This document shows, piece after piece, positions 18,852 through 28,511 of a stretch of DNA of 64,000 nt. This stretch comes from Christiangramia gaetbulicola (GTDB taxonomy: Bacteria; Bacteroidota; Bacteroidia; Flavobacteriales; Flavobacteriaceae): the NCBI RefSeq assembly GCF_003054225.1, contig NZ_QBKQ01000001.1, forward strand, positions 806,001 through 870,000, read 5' to 3'. Every line of letters starts with the position of its first letter. The stretch's first letter is position 1. The notes under the pieces were generated by a model that did no database searches, had not been told where the DNA came from, and saw nothing but the letters and a program-made list of their open reading frames with translations. The translations under genes were made by a program, and so were the position numbers.

Positions 18852-18997
18852 ATACTTACAAAGGTTTTATTTAAATTTTGCACTTACTCCTATTAACAGG
18901 CCTGGAACCTGTTAAGATACTGTTATTCCTTGCTTTTGGCTGTGCCAATTATCTATTCCTCCTTATCTTGTTTGAACAATAAAAGACAAAGAAAACT

Positions 18998-19651
18998 ATG
19001 GAAAACATATTAATTGCCGGTGCTACCGGTCATACAGGAAAAAGAGTCATTGAGATCCTTAACAACTCAGAGAATTTTAGTCCGTTAGCCCTTATTCGTA
19101 AAGAAGAGCAGAGACAGCAATTCGAAGACATGGAAGTGGAAGCCGTTTTAGGTGACCTGGAAGGGGATGTTAGCCACACCATGAAAGGAGTGGACAAAGT
19201 GATCTTCGCGGCAGGTTCTGGCGGAGCCACTTCAGATGAAAAAACAGATGCTGTAGACAGGGATGGTGCTAAAAAATTAATAGACGCGGCTAAAGCGGCG
19301 AACGTGAAGAAATTCGTGATGCTAAGTTCTATGGGCGCAGATGACCCATCAAAGAACGAAGATCTAAGACATTACCTGGAGGCCAAGAAAGATGCTGATG
19401 AGTATCTTAGAGAAAGTGGCTTAAACTATACCATTGTACGTCCGGGTGCACTAACAGATGACCTTGGACTTGCCAAAGTAAAGGTTGCTAAAGGATCCCT
19501 GAACGAAAGAGGAGAGATCTCCAGAGATGATGTTGCTTTTATCCTGGTAATGTCCCTGGCAGATCCACTTGTAAAAAACGTAACTTTTGAAGCTATAGAA
19601 GGTGAAGAATCTATCAAATCTGCTTTGATCGATCTAAGCCAGCTAGGTTAG
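18998..19651 (+). CDS. NmrA-like atypical SDR, NAD(P)-binding
   Basis: 217 residues. The dinucleotide motif GATGHTG is at residues 8-14, and the fold continues with VLGDLEG, VIFAAGSGG, KFVMLSSMGA and YTIVRPGALTDD. It lacks the usual YxxxK pair in standard spacing, as is normal for atypical SDRs (SDR_a5 type). These act as redox sensors or as reductases of unknown substrates. It stands alone with its own strong terminator. Confidence 0.85.
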   Translation: MENILIAGATGHTGKRVIEILNNSENFSPLALIRKEEQRQQFEDMEVEAVLGDLEGDVSHTMKGVDKVIFAAGSGGATSDEKTDAVDRDGAKKLIDAAKAANVKKFVMLSSMGADDPSKNEDLRHYLEAKKDADEYLRESGLNYTIVRPGALTDDLGLAKVKVAKGSLNERGEISRDDVAFILVMSLADPLVKNVTFEAIEGEESIKSALIDLSQLG

Positions 19652-19673
19652 CAGGCTTAGTTATATATAAAAT

Positions 19674-19706
19674 AAGGCTACTTAGAAATGATTTCTAAGT
19701 AGCCTT
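19674..19706 (+). terminator. Intrinsic terminator after the SDR gene
   Basis: A perfect 16-base inverted repeat (AAGGCTACTTAGAAAT and its complement) around a single G is followed by TTCTGTTTT. The A-rich upstream side allows weaker action from the other strand. Confidence 0.9.
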
Positions 19707-19730
19707 TTCTGTTTTATGAGTTTAAACGAG

Positions 19731-19918
19731 GCTTCGACTGCGCTCAGCCTGACAGGGTTGATATATTTTCAGATTAGAATGACCTTCGACTACACCCAGC
19801 CTGACAGAGTTGTATCTTTTCTGAAGCAAATGACCTTCGATTATGCTCAGCCCGATTGAGTTGAAATTTCTCAATTCTGGCTCAAAGGATCCTTTTATTA
19901 CGCTCAGCAAGACAGTTC
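19731..19918. repeat. Four degenerate copies of a CTTCGACTGCGCTCAG-type intergenic repeat
   Basis: Copies start near 19732, 19784, 19835 and 19891, with a period of about 51-56 bases. The core is CTTCGACTGCGCTCAGCCTG followed by ACAGGGTTG and becomes more degenerate to the right. The same core, partly inverted, recurs at 31115-31650 and 33630-33652. The repeats fill a gap between convergent genes. Confidence 0.8.
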
Positions 19919-19929
19919 ACTTAAGAAAT

Positions 19930-20322
19930 TTACTGATCCTTGAAAACCTTATCTACAGGTTCCCAGAGTTCTATCTTATTACCTTCAGGATCCATGATCC
20001 AACCGAACTTACCGTAATCGTAAGTTTCCATTTCCCCTACGACCTCAACACCTTCTTCTTTTAAGGTTTTCAGCAATTCTTCAAGGTTCTCGACCCGGAA
20101 GTTCATCATAAACTGCTTTTTGGACGGCTTATAATAATCTGTATCCTCGCTCATAGGGCTCCATTGGGTGGAACAATCGTTACCTTCCTTGTCTTTCCAC
20201 CAGAAGGTGCATCCGTACTGATCTGTATTCAGACCAAGATGCTCATTGTACCATTTTTTTACATTGTCTGGATCTTTCGCTTTAAAGAAAAATCCACCTA
20301 AACCCGTTACCCTGTTTTTCAT
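19930..20322 (-). CDS. VOC-superfamily (glyoxalase/bleomycin-resistance fold) protein
   Basis: 130 residues with the beta-alpha-beta-beta-beta layout of VOC proteins: GLGGFFFKAKDPDNVKKWYNEHLG at the N-terminal half, and YGKFGWIMDPEGNKIELWEP at the end, where the Glu of IELWEP is a usual metal ligand. The substrate is unknown. It lies 5 bases downstream of the dehydrogenase gene and is probably co-transcribed with it. Confidence 0.85.
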   Translation of the reverse strand: MKNRVTGLGGFFFKAKDPDNVKKWYNEHLGLNTDQYGCTFWWKDKEGNDCSTQWSPMSEDTDYYKPSKKQFMMNFRVENLEELLKTLKEEGVEVVGEMETYDYGKFGWIMDPEGNKIELWEPVDKVFKDQ

Positions 20323-20327
20323 CTTTT

Positions 20328-21311
20328 TTATTTTTTAGAATCCCCTTCGCCAAATTCGGCGATGATCTTGTCTGCGATCATGGTAGCCAGTCCTTTATGC
20401 GACTCCACCGTCCATCCGGCAACATGCGGACTCAATAGTGTATGCGGCATAAACATGAGCTCTCTTAAAGCATCCGGGATAGGATCTGCAGCGCTGATAG
20501 ATACATTCTTCTTATTGGAGAAAAGACTTTCAAAACTGGCTTTTTCATATTCCAGTACATCAAGCCCTGCTCCCAGCACTTTTTCTTCTTTTAAAGCTTC
20601 TACGAGGTCTGCGGTCACAACACTCTTCCCTCTTGCGGTATTAATGAACCAGAAAGGTTTTTTGAACTTCGAAATAAACTCTTTATTGATCATTTGGTGC
20701 GTATCCTCTGTCCAAGGAGTATGAAGACTTACCACATCTGCCTTTTCAAAGAATTCTTCATAACCTACCTGGCGGGCATTCTCATCGGCAATACCATCTT
20801 TGATATCATAGAAAATAACGTCTACATCGAAACCACGAAGTTTTTTAGCAAAGGCCTTACCCATATTTCCGTAGCCAATTAAACCTACCGTTTTACCGTC
20901 CAGCTCTACTCCACGATTCTCCTCACGATGCCACAGACCTTCTCTTACTTCCTTATCGGCTTTATTGAGACGGTTGAAAAGAGATAATAACATTCCCAGG
21001 GCATGTTCCCCTACCGCATTCCTGTTCCCTTCTGGAGCAGAAAATAACTTGATGCCTCTCTCCCTGGCATATTCCACGTCTATGCTCTCAAGGCCTGCCC
21101 CAACACGAGCAATGAATTTCAGGTTTGGTGCAGCGTCTATAAATTCACGATCTATCTTGTAACGGCTTCTAATTACAATACCGTCATATAAATGTTGATT
21201 TTGTAAAGTCTCTTCACGAGACTGTTCGTATCCTTCAATATTATGGTGTCCTGCCTCTTCCAGTTTTTTCATCAAAGTGGGATGATTGGTATCAGCATGC
21301 AGAATAATCAT
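20328..21311 (-). CDS. D-isomer-specific 2-hydroxyacid dehydrogenase (SerA/PGDH-like)
   Basis: 327 residues, without a C-terminal ACT domain. The NAD-binding motif GYGNMG is in LIGYGNMGKAF. Catalytic residues are in place: Arg in FINTARGKSV, Glu in LDVLEYEKA, His in LSPHVAGWT. The N-terminal half (ARVGAGLESIDVEYARERGI) is also typical of phosphoglycerate dehydrogenases. No serine-pathway gene stands beside it, so the exact substrate is open. Predicted cytoplasmic, in a two-gene unit with the VOC protein. Confidence 0.9.
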   Translation of the reverse strand: MIILHADTNHPTLMKKLEEAGHHNIEGYEQSREETLQNQHLYDGIVIRSRYKIDREFIDAAPNLKFIARVGAGLESIDVEYARERGIKLFSAPEGNRNAVGEHALGMLLSLFNRLNKADKEVREGLWHREENRGVELDGKTVGLIGYGNMGKAFAKKLRGFDVDVIFYDIKDGIADENARQVGYEEFFEKADVVSLHTPWTEDTHQMINKEFISKFKKPFWFINTARGKSVVTADLVEALKEEKVLGAGLDVLEYEKASFESLFSNKKNVSISAADPIPDALRELMFMPHTLLSPHVAGWTVESHKGLATMIADKIIAEFGEGDSKK

Positions 21312-21433
21312 GGTTTTTATCTTTTTCAGATTAATAATTCAAATAGCAAAATCCGCTCTTTCAGTTCTGTATGAAAAACGGACCTACAAAGATAAAGAAT
21401 GATATTAAGCACCGGAAGAATTGGGTGGTCTTT

Positions 21434-22783
21434 CTAGAAACCTAAGATAGTTTTGGCAAGGTAAAAGAAGATAAAGATTCCGAATATATCGTTGCTGGTC
21501 GTAATAAACGGACCGGTAGCAATAGCCGGATCTATTCCCTGTTTATCCAGGATGATCGGTACAAAGGTCCCTATTAGCGCTGCGATGATTATAACAGTTA
21601 CCAAAGCCAGGGCTATGGTAAAGCTTACGATTGGAGGCTGCCCGGTGATAAGTCCGAATAGGATCACTAGAATTCCCAGGGCAAGACCATTTATCAGCGT
21701 CAAGCCTATCTCCTTTAAAAGTCGGTTAAAGAGACTTCCCCTTAGGTTATCGTTGGCAAGACCCTGCACGATGATTGCGCTGGACTGTACTCCAACATTT
21801 CCTGCCATTGCGGCGATCAAAGGTGTGAAAAAGAATAGCTCAACATAATTAGCCAGCGCTTCTTCAAATCCCTTCATCACATATACTGCTCCCAGGCCAC
21901 CAAAAAGTCCTAATATAAGCCAGGGTAAACGGGCGCGGGTCAATCTCCATATACTATCATCTGCCTCTACATCTTCAGAGATACCGGCTGCCATCTGGTA
22001 ATCTTTTTCGGCTTCCTCTTTAATGAAATCTACGATATCATCAATAGTGATACGCCCCACCAGCCTGTTCATTTCATCAACTACAGGTATGGCTTCAAGA
22101 TCATATTTCTGCATGATTCTCGCTACTTCCTCCCCTTCGGTATGTACATTCACATAATCCACATTCGGGATATAGATGTCACTAATGTTGGCATCGCTGG
22201 ATGCGGTGAGCAGATCTTTTAAAGACAACCTACCTTTAAGCTTGTTCTTATCGTCTACCACGTAAATGGAATGCACACGGGTCACGTTTTCTGCCTGCTT
22301 ACGCATCTCGGCCATACACCCGGTCACACTCCAGTTTTCGCTAACCTTCACCAATTCTTTAGCCATAAGACCACCAGCAGAGTTCTCATCGTAGCGTAAA
22401 AGTTCCACGATATCGTCTGCGTGCTGCTCGTCGGTAATTTCAGAAATTACATCCTGCTGTAGTTCAAGGGAAAGTTCAGAGATGATATCGGCCGCGTCAT
22501 CGGTGTCCATCTCGTTAAGCTCATTGGCGATCTCTTTAGGAGAAAGACATTCCAGGATACGTTCCCTTCTATCCTCTTCCAGCTCCATAAGAGCTTCAGC
22601 CGTTTGCTCACTATTTAGAAGCTTAACTATGTAAGTGGCTTCTTCAACATCAAGTTCAGTTAGAATTTCGGCAATATCAGCATGGTGCACTTCTTCAAGG
22701 TGCAGCAATATCTCCTCATCTTTTTTCTCTTCGATGAGGTACTTGATTTTATCTATTAATTCTTCACTTACCTGAAATTGCAT
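21434..22783 (-). CDS. mgtE: Magnesium transporter MgtE
   Basis: 449 residues from ATG 22783 ([11 protein letters not shown]); a TTG nine bases upstream is also in frame. The order is an N-terminal superhelical MgtE_N domain (about 1-125), a CBS pair (about 130-255) and five C-terminal membrane segments (about 285-449). The channel signature region includes [20 protein letters not shown]. The cytosolic acidic domains sense Mg2+ and close the pore. The gene overlaps rsmA by 20 bases, so translation is coupled. Confidence 0.95.
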   Translation of the reverse strand: MQFQVSEELIDKIKYLIEEKKDEEILLHLEEVHHADIAEILTELDVEEATYIVKLLNSEQTAEALMELEEDRRERILECLSPKEIANELNEMDTDDAADIISELSLELQQDVISEITDEQHADDIVELLRYDENSAGGLMAKELVKVSENWSVTGCMAEMRKQAENVTRVHSIYVVDDKNKLKGRLSLKDLLTASSDANISDIYIPNVDYVNVHTEGEEVARIMQKYDLEAIPVVDEMNRLVGRITIDDIVDFIKEEAEKDYQMAAGISEDVEADDSIWRLTRARLPWLILGLFGGLGAVYVMKGFEEALANYVELFFFTPLIAAMAGNVGVQSSAIIVQGLANDNLRGSLFNRLLKEIGLTLINGLALGILVILFGLITGQPPIVSFTIALALVTVIIIAALIGTFVPIILDKQGIDPAIATGPFITTSNDIFGIFIFFYLAKTILGF

Positions 22784-23597
22784 ACGGCTCAATTTTTTGT
22801 GTCAGTTCAATAAACTGCTGGAAACTGAGTTGTTCCGGCCGAAGGCCAAATATAGCATCTTCCCTTAAATTATCGGGAAGATTAAAGATTTTTAAACTGT
22901 TACGCATGGTTTTCCTGCGCTGGTTAAAGGCCGTTTTCACAACTCTGAAAAACAGCTTTTCGTCACAGGGCAGGGTAAAATTATCTTTCCTGGTCAACCT
23001 AAGCACCCCGCTATCTACTTTTGGCGGCGGATTAAAAACCGAAGGCGGCACTGTAAAAAGGTATTCGGCTTCATAAAAAGCCTGGGTTAATACACTTAAA
23101 ATACCATAGGTTTTATTCCCCTCTTTTTCACAGATCCTTTTGGCTACTTCTTTCTGAAACATCCCTGAAAATTCAGGGATCTGCTCTCTTAATTCCAACA
23201 CCTTAAAAACGATCTGGGTGGAGATATTATAGGGAAAGTTACCGATGATCGCGAATTGTTCATCGCGGAAAATCTGGGAAAGATCATGTTTTAGAAAATC
23301 CTTTTCATGGATCCTGCCTCGTAAATGCAGGTAATTGCTCTCCAGGTATTCCACGCTTTCGGTATCGATCTCGATCACATGGATCTCTGACTTTTTCTCT
23401 AAAAGATACTTGGTAAGCACTCCCATTCCCGGGCCTATCTCCAGAACTTTATCATAACCTTCATAGCTTAGCGTATCGGCGATCTTAGAGGCGATATTTT
23501 CATCTGTAAGGAAATGCTGCCCAAGATGCTTCTTGGCTCTTACCCCCTGATCATCTTTAGCTGAAGGCTTGTTGAATGAAGGCTTATATTTTTTCAT
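22764..23597 (-). CDS. rsmA: 16S rRNA dimethyladenosine transferase (KsgA/RsmA)
   Basis: Dimethylates the two adjacent adenosines in the 3'-terminal hairpin of 16S rRNA during 30S biogenesis. 277 residues. SAM motif I is [12 protein letters not shown], the acidic motif II follows ([12 protein letters not shown]) and motif IV is GNFPYNIST. The C-terminal domain contains [16 protein letters not shown], a family signature. The N-terminal tail is basic ([20 protein letters not shown]), as is common in Bacteroidetes. Confidence 0.96.
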   Translation of the reverse strand: MKKYKPSFNKPSAKDDQGVRAKKHLGQHFLTDENIASKIADTLSYEGYDKVLEIGPGMGVLTKYLLEKKSEIHVIEIDTESVEYLESNYLHLRGRIHEKDFLKHDLSQIFRDEQFAIIGNFPYNISTQIVFKVLELREQIPEFSGMFQKEVAKRICEKEGNKTYGILSVLTQAFYEAEYLFTVPPSVFNPPPKVDSGVLRLTRKDNFTLPCDEKLFFRVVKTAFNQRRKTMRNSLKIFNLPDNLREDAIFGLRPEQLSFQQFIELTQKIEPYAISGK

Positions 23598-23688
23598 ATT
23601 ATTATTTAATAAGGTAAATGAGCAAAATGAATTTGCCCTGGGGAAGGTCCCTGCAGATCATCAGATTTTGAATACCTGCAATAATTTT

Positions 23689-23997
23689 CTACTGTTCGCT
23701 GATCACTTCCAGCTCGGTGCGGAAGGCTACGAACTTTCCTTCAAAGGCTTTGGATTTGGAACGCATCTCATCTGCATTTTCAGAATAATAACGCTCCAGC
23801 ATATCCTTGCTTTCAGCGGTATACTGAACAGAATAGGTGATGCCACCCATAGGTTCCTGCACCATCACTTTAGTCATCAGGGCTTTCTGAAATTTCTTCG
23901 TATCCAGCATATCCGGGATATGCTCTTCCTGCATCCATTTTATCCACTCATCGTGAATATCTTCCTGAACGTTTATAGTGACGTTATATATGACCAT
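23689..23997 (-). CDS. DUF4286 family protein
   Basis: A 102-residue ferredoxin-like alpha-beta protein (VIYNVTINVQEDIHDEWIKW at the start; ITYSVQYTAES). It matches the DUF4286 family, which is nearly universal in Bacteroidetes and stands beside rsmA and a TPR protein. There is no signal peptide and no catalytic motif. Function is unknown. It lies 22 bases downstream of the TPR gene, and the 91-base gap to rsmA shows no strong terminator. Confidence 0.85.
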   Translation of the reverse strand: MVIYNVTINVQEDIHDEWIKWMQEEHIPDMLDTKKFQKALMTKVMVQEPMGGITYSVQYTAESKDMLERYYSENADEMRSKSKAFEGKFVAFRTELEVISEQ

Positions 23998-24019
23998 TTC
24001 TAAAATTTAAATTTTGGAA

Positions 24020-25804
24020 TTACTCTATGGTATCTCCGCGAAGCATCCGGTATTTTTTACGGGCGTCCACAAAATAGATACTGTCTGCAAAGTTAAAGAT
24101 AATTTGCTCGTAATAGCCCTTTGCCTTCTCCGGATCCTGAAGCTCGTTCGCATAAAGCTCTGCCAGGAAATAATAGGCATTATCGGCGAGGATATCCTTC
24201 CCGAAGGAGTCTATGATCGCAAGGTAATTATGCTCGGCTTTTTCGAAATCCTTTTCCTGTTCGTATAATTTCGCCTGGCTAAGCAGCGCCTCATCTTCGA
24301 TCTTCTCGCCTTTATGATTTACTAAAATCGAATCCAGGGCCTGTATTGCTTCAGGCGTTCTTTTCTGAAAAGACAACAGGTCTGCCCGGGCATATTTTCT
24401 TAGGGCGGTTTGAGTTGAATCTTCAAGAGAATTATCACTTATAAGCAAACTCAGTTCCATGGCATCGTTGGCAATTAGCTGCGAAGTAGAAGATTTAAGA
24501 ATATCCAGTTGAGTTTTCGCCCATTCAAAATCACCTTTAAAGTAACTGGTCTTGGCTACTTTGAACCGCGCATTCTGAGCCATCACATCGTTCTTAACCA
24601 GGTTCTGTATCTGGGAATAATATATCAGCGCTTCATTGAATTTTTCCTGAACCACCAGGATATCGGCAAGAGCCATTTTTAACCGGGCTTTTTCAAAATC
24701 TGTATTTACCTGCTCGGCAGTATTCTTTAGAACCTCTGCCGCTTCCTCTTTCCGGTCTAACTGAAAGGCCAGGAAATTAGCGTAATCGATCTTTAGATTC
24801 AAGGTGCCATCGGCCTGGGGATATTCGGTTAAAAGGGATTGAAACTCTTTTTCTATTTCTGCATAGTCTTCAGGATTCGCAGTTTCCAGCTGCAGATTGA
24901 TCAAAAAATGTCTCGCCTGTAAATTGAATATCGGCGAGGGAGATTCCTCTATGGCGTAAGTGATGATCTCCTCGGCAGATTCATAATCCTTAGCTTCCTT
25001 AGCAATAAAAGCCAGGTTAAGAATTCCCTGAAGGTTATTTTCCCCTCTCTTATAAACAGCTCGTTCCTGGGCGAAAGCTTTACTGAAATCCTTTTGCTGA
25101 ACAAATAACCAGCTCAACATTTCATTATACAACAGGGCCGGGTTTTCCTGAAGCTTTTTCAACAATAACTTTCTAAGAATAACATTTGCCTCAGCCTGAG
25201 GATCTTCGGTGATATAACGGTTGAACTCCCGGTTCGCCAGGCCGTAGAATTTCATATCATCTTCTATAAGGTCCAGGTAATTGCTGAACATCTCTTCGAT
25301 CTTCCCCTGTTCCCCATATATCCGCGCAAGCTGAAGGTTGAAATTACGATCGGTATTTATTTCCATGGCTCTTTCATACGCCCTGGCTGCATATTCTAGT
25401 AAATTATATTGTTCGAATCCACGGGCGATGGCATAGGCATAATTTGGCCTGCCTTCTATGGTCTGTAAAGCTTCCTCGTAAAATTTTGTGGCGCGTTCAT
25501 TCTGATCCTGAAGTTCAAAATTGTGACCTAGCTCAATAAGTATCGAGGGATTATTGGCGGTGTTATTCAGTCTTTGTACCAGTAATTTTTCGGCCATATC
25601 AAAATCTTCCATCTGCTGATAGGAAGAGACGAGGCCATTAAAAAAAACAAGGTTCGAGGGATTTTCCTGGTACAGCCTTTCGTAGATCTTAAGGGCCTTT
25701 TCATACTCCCCCTGGTCAAAGAAATTCTTGGCCAGTTGTTCACTTTGAGCAAAGGCTCCGCAACCGGCTAAAAACCAAAAAGCTATAAACAAAAAACAGC
25801 GCAT
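24020..25804 (-). CDS. Exported tetratricopeptide-repeat protein (probable lipoprotein)
   Basis: 594 residues with an N-terminal signal sequence. A lipobox-like LAGC places Cys at about residue 15, although cleavage after AFA is also possible. The rest is a long array of TPR-like helices (FFDQGEYEKALKIYERLYQE, ATKFYEEALQ, LAELYANELQDPEKAKGYYE). TPR arrays are protein-interaction scaffolds; in Bacteroidetes this gene is a fixed neighbour of serS and DUF4286. Its ATG lies inside a terminator-like hairpin (25795-25830). Confidence 0.85.
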   Translation of the reverse strand: MRCFLFIAFWFLAGCGAFAQSEQLAKNFFDQGEYEKALKIYERLYQENPSNLVFFNGLVSSYQQMEDFDMAEKLLVQRLNNTANNPSILIELGHNFELQDQNERATKFYEEALQTIEGRPNYAYAIARGFEQYNLLEYAARAYERAMEINTDRNFNLQLARIYGEQGKIEEMFSNYLDLIEDDMKFYGLANREFNRYITEDPQAEANVILRKLLLKKLQENPALLYNEMLSWLFVQQKDFSKAFAQERAVYKRGENNLQGILNLAFIAKEAKDYESAEEIITYAIEESPSPIFNLQARHFLINLQLETANPEDYAEIEKEFQSLLTEYPQADGTLNLKIDYANFLAFQLDRKEEAAEVLKNTAEQVNTDFEKARLKMALADILVVQEKFNEALIYYSQIQNLVKNDVMAQNARFKVAKTSYFKGDFEWAKTQLDILKSSTSQLIANDAMELSLLISDNSLEDSTQTALRKYARADLLSFQKRTPEAIQALDSILVNHKGEKIEDEALLSQAKLYEQEKDFEKAEHNYLAIIDSFGKDILADNAYYFLAELYANELQDPEKAKGYYEQIIFNFADSIYFVDARKKYRMLRGDTIE

Positions 25805-25830
25805 ATGTAAATATAAACATTTGCGCTGTT
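25795..25830 (-). terminator. serS terminator hairpin that contains the TPR gene start codon
   Basis: On the minus strand AACAGCGCAAATGT pairs with ACATATGCGCTGTT (13 of 14 positions) around an 8-base loop, then TTTT follows. The ATG of the TPR gene (25804-25802) is in the 3' arm. The structure can act as terminator of serS and hide the downstream start codon. Confidence 0.75.
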
Positions 25831-25849
25831 TTATAATATGATAGAGAAA

Positions 25850-27121
25850 TTAATCTATAATGTCGAAACCACAGTAAGGTACGAGCACTTCAGGGATCTT
25901 AATACCCTCTTCGGTTTGATAGTTTTCAAGGATCCCGGCCAGAACTCTTGGCAAAGCAAGAGCACTTCCGTTAAGAGTATGCGCCAGTTCCTTTTTATTT
26001 TCTTTATTCTTATATCTCAATTTCAGCCTGTTCGCCTGGAAATTCTCAAAGTTAGAAACCGAACTTATTTCCAGCCAGCGATCCTGGGCCGTAGAGAAAA
26101 CCTCAAAATCGAAGGTCAAAGCTGAAGTAAACCCAAGATCTCCACCGCAAAGACGAAGAATTCTATAAGGCAATTTCAATTCTTTTAGAAGACCTTTTAC
26201 ATGCTCAACCATGTTATCCAGGGCAGCATAAGAATTCTCGGGAGTTTCCAGTCTTACGATCTCCACTTTATCAAATTGATGTAAACGGTTAAGTCCGCGA
26301 ACATGAGCTCCATAAGAACCGGCTTCACGACGGAAACATGGAGTATACCCAGTACAAAGTACAGGGAAATCCTTCTCGTTCATCAGATTATCACGGAACA
26401 TATTGGTCACAGGAACCTCGGCCGTTGGGATCAGGTAAAGATCATCTTCGGTCACATGGTACATCTGCCCTTCCTTATCTGGCAATTGCCCTGTTCCAAA
26501 ACCTGAAGCTTCATTCACCATTAATGGCAACTGATATTCGGTATAACCAGCTTCGGTAGCTTTATCCAGGAACCAGGTGATAAGCGCGCGTTGAAGCCTC
26601 GCTCCTTTTCCTTTATAAACCGGGAATCCGGCCCCGGTGATCTTGTTCCCAAGTTCAAAATCTATGATATCGTATTTCTTCGCCAGTTCCCAGTGTGGCA
26701 TAGAACCTTCTGCCAGCACAGGAATATCTCCTTCTTTATAAACTTCTTCGTTATCCTCTTCGCTTTTCCCGGCAGGAACAGACTCATGAGGGATATTAGG
26801 AATGGTATATAGCAAATTCTGAAGGTCGGCAACCGTAGCGGTTAGTTTCTCTGAAAGCTCCTTGGATTCCTCCTTTAAACGGCTGGTCTTTTCCTTTAAG
26901 ATATTCGCTTTTTCGTGCTCTCCGTTTTTAAACAAGAGCCCGATCTCTTTGGACATTTTGTTGGAACTCGCAAGAATATCATCAAGGCTCGCCTGGGTAG
27001 ACCTTCTGGTCTCGTCGAGGGTTAAAACCTGTTCGAAAATATCTGAAGCATCAAAATTCCTTTTTTTAAGGGCTTTGATATACTCTTCTTTATGCTCTGC
27101 AATCTTTGAAACCTGTAACAT
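25850..27121 (-). CDS. serS: Serine--tRNA ligase
   Basis: Charges tRNA-Ser and tRNA-Sec with serine. 423 residues. The N-terminal antiparallel coiled-coil arm spans about 30-100. The class II core shows motif 2 (FRREAGSYGAHVRGLNRLHQFDKVE, read in two parts) and motif 3 (LNGSALALPRVLAGILENYQ). The start at 27121 (MLQVSKIAEHKEEYIKAL) matches the usual family N-terminus. Confidence 0.97.
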   Translation of the reverse strand: MLQVSKIAEHKEEYIKALKKRNFDASDIFEQVLTLDETRRSTQASLDDILASSNKMSKEIGLLFKNGEHEKANILKEKTSRLKEESKELSEKLTATVADLQNLLYTIPNIPHESVPAGKSEEDNEEVYKEGDIPVLAEGSMPHWELAKKYDIIDFELGNKITGAGFPVYKGKGARLQRALITWFLDKATEAGYTEYQLPLMVNEASGFGTGQLPDKEGQMYHVTEDDLYLIPTAEVPVTNMFRDNLMNEKDFPVLCTGYTPCFRREAGSYGAHVRGLNRLHQFDKVEIVRLETPENSYAALDNMVEHVKGLLKELKLPYRILRLCGGDLGFTSALTFDFEVFSTAQDRWLEISSVSNFENFQANRLKLRYKNKENKKELAHTLNGSALALPRVLAGILENYQTEEGIKIPEVLVPYCGFDIID

Positions 27122-27188
27122 GAGGCGGTTTAATTTAATTTGCCGTTTATACTTTTACGAGCTGCAAATGTAACAAAAGCAGGTAAGA

Positions 27189-28511
27189 TTATTGCTCCGA
27201 ATCTGAAGGTAAAATCCAGTCGTGATGCTTAAAATGCTGCCATTTCTCTGCAGCCAGGTCTACTTTTGGATCTATGAGCGGTTTATAGGGCCCGCCGTTC
27301 ACGCTTACTTTCCCTTCTACATAAACCTCGACCTGTTTACCCTTTTCAGCGTATTCCTCTTCCAGGCGCTGGGCAAACTGCCAGATAAGGTCTGGCTTGG
27401 AGGTAATCGCCCGCAATTGTTTCCGGGATAAATAATCTTTCTTGTCCACGTAGATCGTATCGCTGGTTCCTTTTTCAACTACCTTAAAAGCTACCCTGCC
27501 GCTCTTTCCGCGAAGCATCATACGCCAGCTTAACCTGTGACCTTCTTCCGTCCAGAGCACATCATCCTTAAAGAACCAGTGCCTCAAAGGCAGGCTTACC
27601 TGGATCACGAACCAGACCGACATGGCTCCAATTAAAAAATTTCGGTAAGGAGGCACGATGACCTCATCGCCATCATAGTGCTTCTTCTTATTCCGCAGGA
27701 AGATCCTGTTGATGGTTTCTGTAGGAAAAAAGAAAATACAGAAGGCAAGGGACATGTAAGGAAATATGCCAATATGGAAAATAAAACTATTGAAAAGATG
27801 AAAGAATATAGCTGCCAGGAAAACAGGCAACCTCGTGGGTTTCCATAATAACAATGGAATGATCAAAAGATCGAAAAGCAACCCGAAATAGGCGATGGCA
27901 TAGCGTATCCAGCCCTGCTGCAGGAATTCACCAACCAGCCAGTAATCCTGCTTGGATCGCATTAAGATCGCCGGGAAACTGCCATCCAGCCAGGCCGGGT
28001 ATAATTTAGCAACCGAGGCATAGGTATAAACGATCCAGAGTTGTAATACTATAAAGACCCAGACCCAACGCGGCATGGATATCTTACTAATGGCAGGTTT
28101 GATCTTAGCATCCAGGGAGAACCAGCGGTTTGCCGGCAAGAAACACATCACAAAACATAACAACATTAAAAGGTAATAATGATTGTTATAAGAGGATTTT
28201 TGCATGAGGTAAACCCCCGCCCACATGATGGCATAAGCAATCATAGAAAGCCGGTATTTGAATCCAACCATCACGAAAACCCCGAAGATGCCCATAATGG
28301 CATAGTACCAGATCATCCCGTTGCCGGGTAATGGCTGCAGGAATTCAAAGCCAATGAAATTAAAGGTGAAATTGGGTTCTATCAGCGTTCGCCTTACCCA
28401 ACCGGTGGCAATGGCGCCAAATGCCTCGATGGCGATCAACAAACCAAATAATGCACGGAATACTACAAGTGCTGAATTATCGACCTGTTTGAACAACCAC
28501 CTGTTAAGCAT
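27189..28511 (-). CDS. HTTM (vitamin K-dependent gamma-carboxylase-like) membrane protein
   Basis: 440 residues with about eight membrane segments in the first 300 residues. These include the horizontally transferred transmembrane (HTTM) signature near the start (ALVVFRALFGLLIAIEAFGA) and WIVYTYASVAKLYPAWL. A soluble C-terminal part (about 310-440) corresponds to the carboxylase end domain. The activity in bacteria is unproven. The start overlaps the end of ribF by 8 bases, so the two are co-translated. Confidence 0.85.
   Translation of the reverse strand: MLNRWLFKQVDNSALVVFRALFGLLIAIEAFGAIATGWVRRTLIEPNFTFNFIGFEFLQPLPGNGMIWYYAIMGIFGVFVMVGFKYRLSMIAYAIMWAGVYLMQKSSYNNHYYLLMLLCFVMCFLPANRWFSLDAKIKPAISKISMPRWVWVFIVLQLWIVYTYASVAKLYPAWLDGSFPAILMRSKQDYWLVGEFLQQGWIRYAIAYFGLLFDLLIIPLLLWKPTRLPVFLAAIFFHLFNSFIFHIGIFPYMSLAFCIFFFPTETINRIFLRNKKKHYDGDEVIVPPYRNFLIGAMSVWFVIQVSLPLRHWFFKDDVLWTEEGHRLSWRMMLRGKSGRVAFKVVEKGTSDTIYVDKKDYLSRKQLRAITSKPDLIWQFAQRLEEEYAEKGKQVEVYVEGKVSVNGGPYKPLIDPKVDLAAEKWQHFKHHDWILPSDSEQ

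Noticed and set aside
19731-19918. Regularly spaced repeats considered as a CRISPR array
   Set aside because: Copies are degenerate, only four, and the spacers are not of equal length; no cas gene is nearby. They belong to a dispersed intergenic repeat family.
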